From positions 1 to 42,241 of the forward strand of contig CAJWYM010000026.1 in assembly GCA_913049555.1 (NCBI GenBank): a DNA stretch of 42,241 bases. Reading direction: 5' to 3'. The notes under the pieces were generated by a model that was given only the letters and a program-made list of their open reading frames with translations, was not told the origin of the DNA and did not search any database. The DNA comes from an uncultured Opitutia bacterium (lineage in GTDB: Bacteria > Verrucomicrobiota > Verrucomicrobiia > Opitutales > CAJWYM01). The position numbers were made by a program, and so were the translations under genes. The stretch's first letter is position 1; each line of letters starts with the position of its first letter. Below are positions 41,101 to 42,241 of this stretch, piece after piece.

Positions 41101-41510
41101 TGGGGTTGTATAAATCTCAGGAAAAAATTATCAGACAGGGAGATGATGGGGAGTCTTTATTCATAATTTTAGAGGGAACCGTTGAAATTTGGATTGAAAT
41201 TGCTGAAGGTAAAGAAATTGAGGTTGCCCGAATGGGACCTGGTAAAATCTTCGGTGAAATGTCTTTATTGACAGGAGAAGCTCGAACGGCAACTGTTATT
41301 TCAACAACAGAGAGTCGCTTGATTGAAATCACGAAAGAGGATTTTGCACCTTTAGTTGCCAAGTACCCAAGTTTTGCTGAGGAACTAAGCGGGGTTTTAG
41401 TGGATCGAAAACTACGAAATCGAGTTTCCTCTGAAGAGCTAAACTCCAAAGAGAGCGAACATGCTACCCAGCATTTAATCAATCAAATTCGTGGTTTTTT
41501 TGCATTGTAA
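38136..41510 (+). CDS. Ligand-binding, MscS-type channel with a cyclic-nucleotide-binding domain (multidomain fusion)
   Basis: After an N-terminal hydrophobic segment (about 4-18), residues 28-405 form a LivJ/Leu-Ile-Val-type binding protein (IAVVAPISGESSSLGQSMVDGARLY, GGIDGKKVALEIYDD, VLGHYSSPCS, YGIPVISPTAT). Residues about 428-625 are a second, beta-rich extracytoplasmic domain (MDFYLWFRYRGDF). About five TM segments follow (631-648, 658-685, 698-720, 736-758, 763-790). The last is the MscS pore helix, and the MscS beta domain continues with ISLEKPFKIGDWVKVG...GKVLETNWRTTRLET and IPNSVVSDSHIHNF. Residues 970-1095 are a cyclic-nucleotide-binding domain with phosphate-binding cassette FGEMSLLTGEARTATV (Glu1041, Arg1050). 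The protein is probably an inner-membrane channel gated by a periplasmic ligand, cNMP, membrane tension or a combination. It shares an operon with the STAS sensor. Confidence 0.9.
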   Translation: MKKIFILFIVVRVLLMLFSKVSNFDKELELTIAVVAPISGESSSLGQSMVDGARLYVDEVNRSGGIDGKKVALEIYDDHNDPLRANDIAIDIVEANQAFAVLGHYSSPCSYAAGKIYQKYGIPVISPTATAPYLTANNDWYFRNLSSDSMQGRFLANYCDRVFGIDTVHVLFEDSNYGRDLAQTFGKEAVRLEIDVADFVSFDPDVETAFSQDLKSVVKKLKNTPIKDFIFLACGPEIGAKLVKRLKDEGIKNSIIASDKLSNPKFTELLALAPREKLSPGYYSNGIVVATPLIYDSANELAQTFRSDFESEYEREPNWISAYSYDAIRLLLVSADEKEISGEMSALRMERKQIREHLISMNSMEFAIPGVTGPNFFNITGDVIKPISMGTYRSQRIVSALNQLQVVPDINEFNNLEEVSNSGQIIQLENQYFYQTQVVYTGMELLNIHEIKMDEMVADMDFYLWFRYRGDFDAKSLEFINSKDVIEIGDPIESNQQGGLKYDLYKIRGKFKLNFTGREQFDEEVLGLSFRNKNQSRNKLIFVVDVIGMGILESNGLLNRLTNIENWLESSINFGIVKAEAFQNASKFPTLGNLEYLNSQKEGVHYSQFNYLLHLKKNQLTLRNGISEEIAYFLLDLSLIMIVVYAFNDRIPIVRLFPRFIWVLQAVCDLMLLLSLEVLLILYLQGKQVSSYNLETIVTLFDVLWWLIPAINLITVLKIFVWKPIEKSSGNEIPRLLISTISIIILSSASFGVMAFVFDMKVTGLLATSGMIAAIIGLALQMNLSNIISGITISLEKPFKIGDWVKVGEQEGKVLETNWRTTRLETRDESVLCIPNSVVSDSHIHNFHYPDDLFLLEMSLQIDLAHRPERVEKILMDAVMDTEEMLKEPKPTVDIEVGSHSVTYSITFAVRDYERRDDYLTIAWKYVWNHLNRAGITLASNRSQIEMIQRESPVLKDGFHDPAELMLDIDIFRPFKKSEVLELLNGVSMGLYKSQEKIIRQGDDGESLFIILEGTVEIWIEIAEGKEIEVARMGPGKIFGEMSLLTGEARTATVISTTESRLIEITKEDFAPLVAKYPSFAEELSGVLVDRKLRNRVSSEELNSKESEHATQHLINQIRGFFAL

Positions 41511-42041
41511 AAAAGCTGTCTAAAAAAATTAAAATAAATTGAACGTTTTTCTCAACCAAGAGTCTAAATCTATGTAAACAATATTTTGAAATTATGGTTT
41601 GTTGTTTCGTTTAGTTTGTAGTTTGTTAAAAGGCGTATTTCATTTTGAGGTACGCCTTTTGTTTGATTGGGTTTAAAGGTGTAATTTGATTGTCTCTAAT
41701 TCAAATTGCGCATTAATAAACCTGAATTTTACTATTTGTAATTCAAAACGAAAAGTTTGAGTTTAATAAGTAACCTCAAACTGTATCTAAACAATTTTGC
41801 AAGTATGTTAAAATACAAAAAGTGGAAATAGGATTAACGTTTAGAATTATAGTTTTTAAAGTCAAAGATTGTGGTAGAAAAAAAGAGTTAGAGCTCTTGT
41901 TAGACTAGGTAAATAGGAACACAAATAATTAACCACTACAATGATTAGCGGATTGCAAAATGTTCACTCGATACCGTTTACAGGTAGGGGATCAATATAC
42001 ATAAAATTACCCAGCTTTAAAGCTTGGAGTTTTCCGAGATT
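41511..42041. other. Non-coding AT-rich region after the channel gene
   Basis: No gene is visible in these 531 bases. They contain the terminator at 41628 and an exact 12-base palindrome AGCTTTAAAGCT at 42013-42024, just past the stop of the partial minus-strand gene. Nothing else stands out. Confidence 0.55.
41628..41660 (+). terminator. Rho-independent terminator after the sensor/channel operon
   Basis: A perfect 10-bp stem AAAAGGCGTA/TACGCCTTTT with a 13-base loop, 117 bases after the channel stop. The A-rich left arm and T-rich right arm would let it work in both directions. Confidence 0.75.
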
Positions 42042-42241
42042 TTATGCTGAAAATCTACCCGATGGTCTGGATGAGGGACTTTCAACCTTCACAGAGTGTT
42101 TATAGGTTTGGTGAACAGCGGTAGCTCTTGTTCTTTTAAAACCAGCCTTTTTGCTTGCAAGGCGATTGATTTCAACCTCGTCTTCTAAAAGTGATAGATT
42201 TTTGGACTGTTTAGATAAGACCGCTTCAATTCTTTTCTTGA
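42042..42241 (-). CDS. 3' end of an unidentified gene, cut by the window edge
   Basis: On the minus strand a frame is open from the right edge to a TAA at 42044-42042, giving about 66 residues. The fragment is basic and largely helical: KKRIEAVLSKQSKNLSLLED, then INRLASKKAGFKRTRATAVHQ, and a Ser/Pro-rich end SSRPSGRFSA. The codon choice and lack of stops look like real coding sequence. I cannot name the family, and the N-terminus is outside the window. Confidence 0.55.
   Translation of the reverse strand, partial: KKRIEAVLSKQSKNLSLLEDEVEINRLASKKAGFKRTRATAVHQTYKHSVKVESPSSRPSGRFSA

Overview
The window is about 42 kb of AT-rich bacterial DNA with densely packed housekeeping genes and several lineage-specific ones. 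The best clue to the organism is a 1841-residue UvrA with four ABC modules. A tandem-fused UvrA of this kind is known from chlamydiae and some relatives. Together with the free-living gene content (glutamate synthase, molybdopterin genes, RNase E/G, RodA), this suggests a member of the Planctomycetes-Verrucomicrobia-Chlamydiae group, probably a verrucomicrobial bacterium. That placement is an inference. Several starts are GTG or TTG, and many genes lack a strong Shine-Dalgarno sequence.

Left end (1-2940): the 3' part of a RecD2-like helicase gene, then a decayed toxin-antitoxin locus. An intact vapB-type antitoxin is followed by a vapC that stops after 25 codons. The locus lies between two near-identical 72-bp direct repeats, and about 500 bp of very AT-rich non-coding sequence follows.

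2.9-12.4 kb: tsaD is translationally coupled to a 164-residue unknown. Divergent from them is a nucleoside-phosphorylase-like gene paired with a spore-photoproduct-lyase-like radical SAM gene, then two alpha/beta-hydrolase esterase genes and tRNA-Ser(UGA). An RNase E/G gene and a rodA-type gene share the minus strand, and a glutaredoxin gene diverges from them.

12.4-24.3 kb: gltB (glutamate synthase large chain, with no gltD beside it), rlmH, the moaD-moaA pair, a ParA/MinD-like ATPase, tRNA-Glu(UUC) with a clear promoter and terminator, an AsmA-like anchored protein, an unrecognised 369-residue protein, rlmF and a small membrane protein.

24.4-35.2 kb: an 834-residue coiled-coil membrane protein, a RNase D-like exonuclease and a hotdog thioesterase. 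Next comes an acidic protein whose last residues copy the C-terminal tip of SSB. Divergent from it are a nadD-type gene and the giant uvrA.

35.3-42.2 kb: a small exported protein, then the most unusual locus in the window. A two-TM sensor (extracytoplasmic sensor, HAMP-like linker, coiled coil, C-terminal RsbR-like STAS domain) is followed 20 bp later by a 1124-residue protein. That protein joins a LivJ-type periplasmic binding domain, a second extracytoplasmic domain, an MscS pore and a cyclic-nucleotide-binding domain. The pair looks like a ligand- and cNMP-controlled channel with a partner sensor. The right edge cuts an unidentified minus-strand gene.
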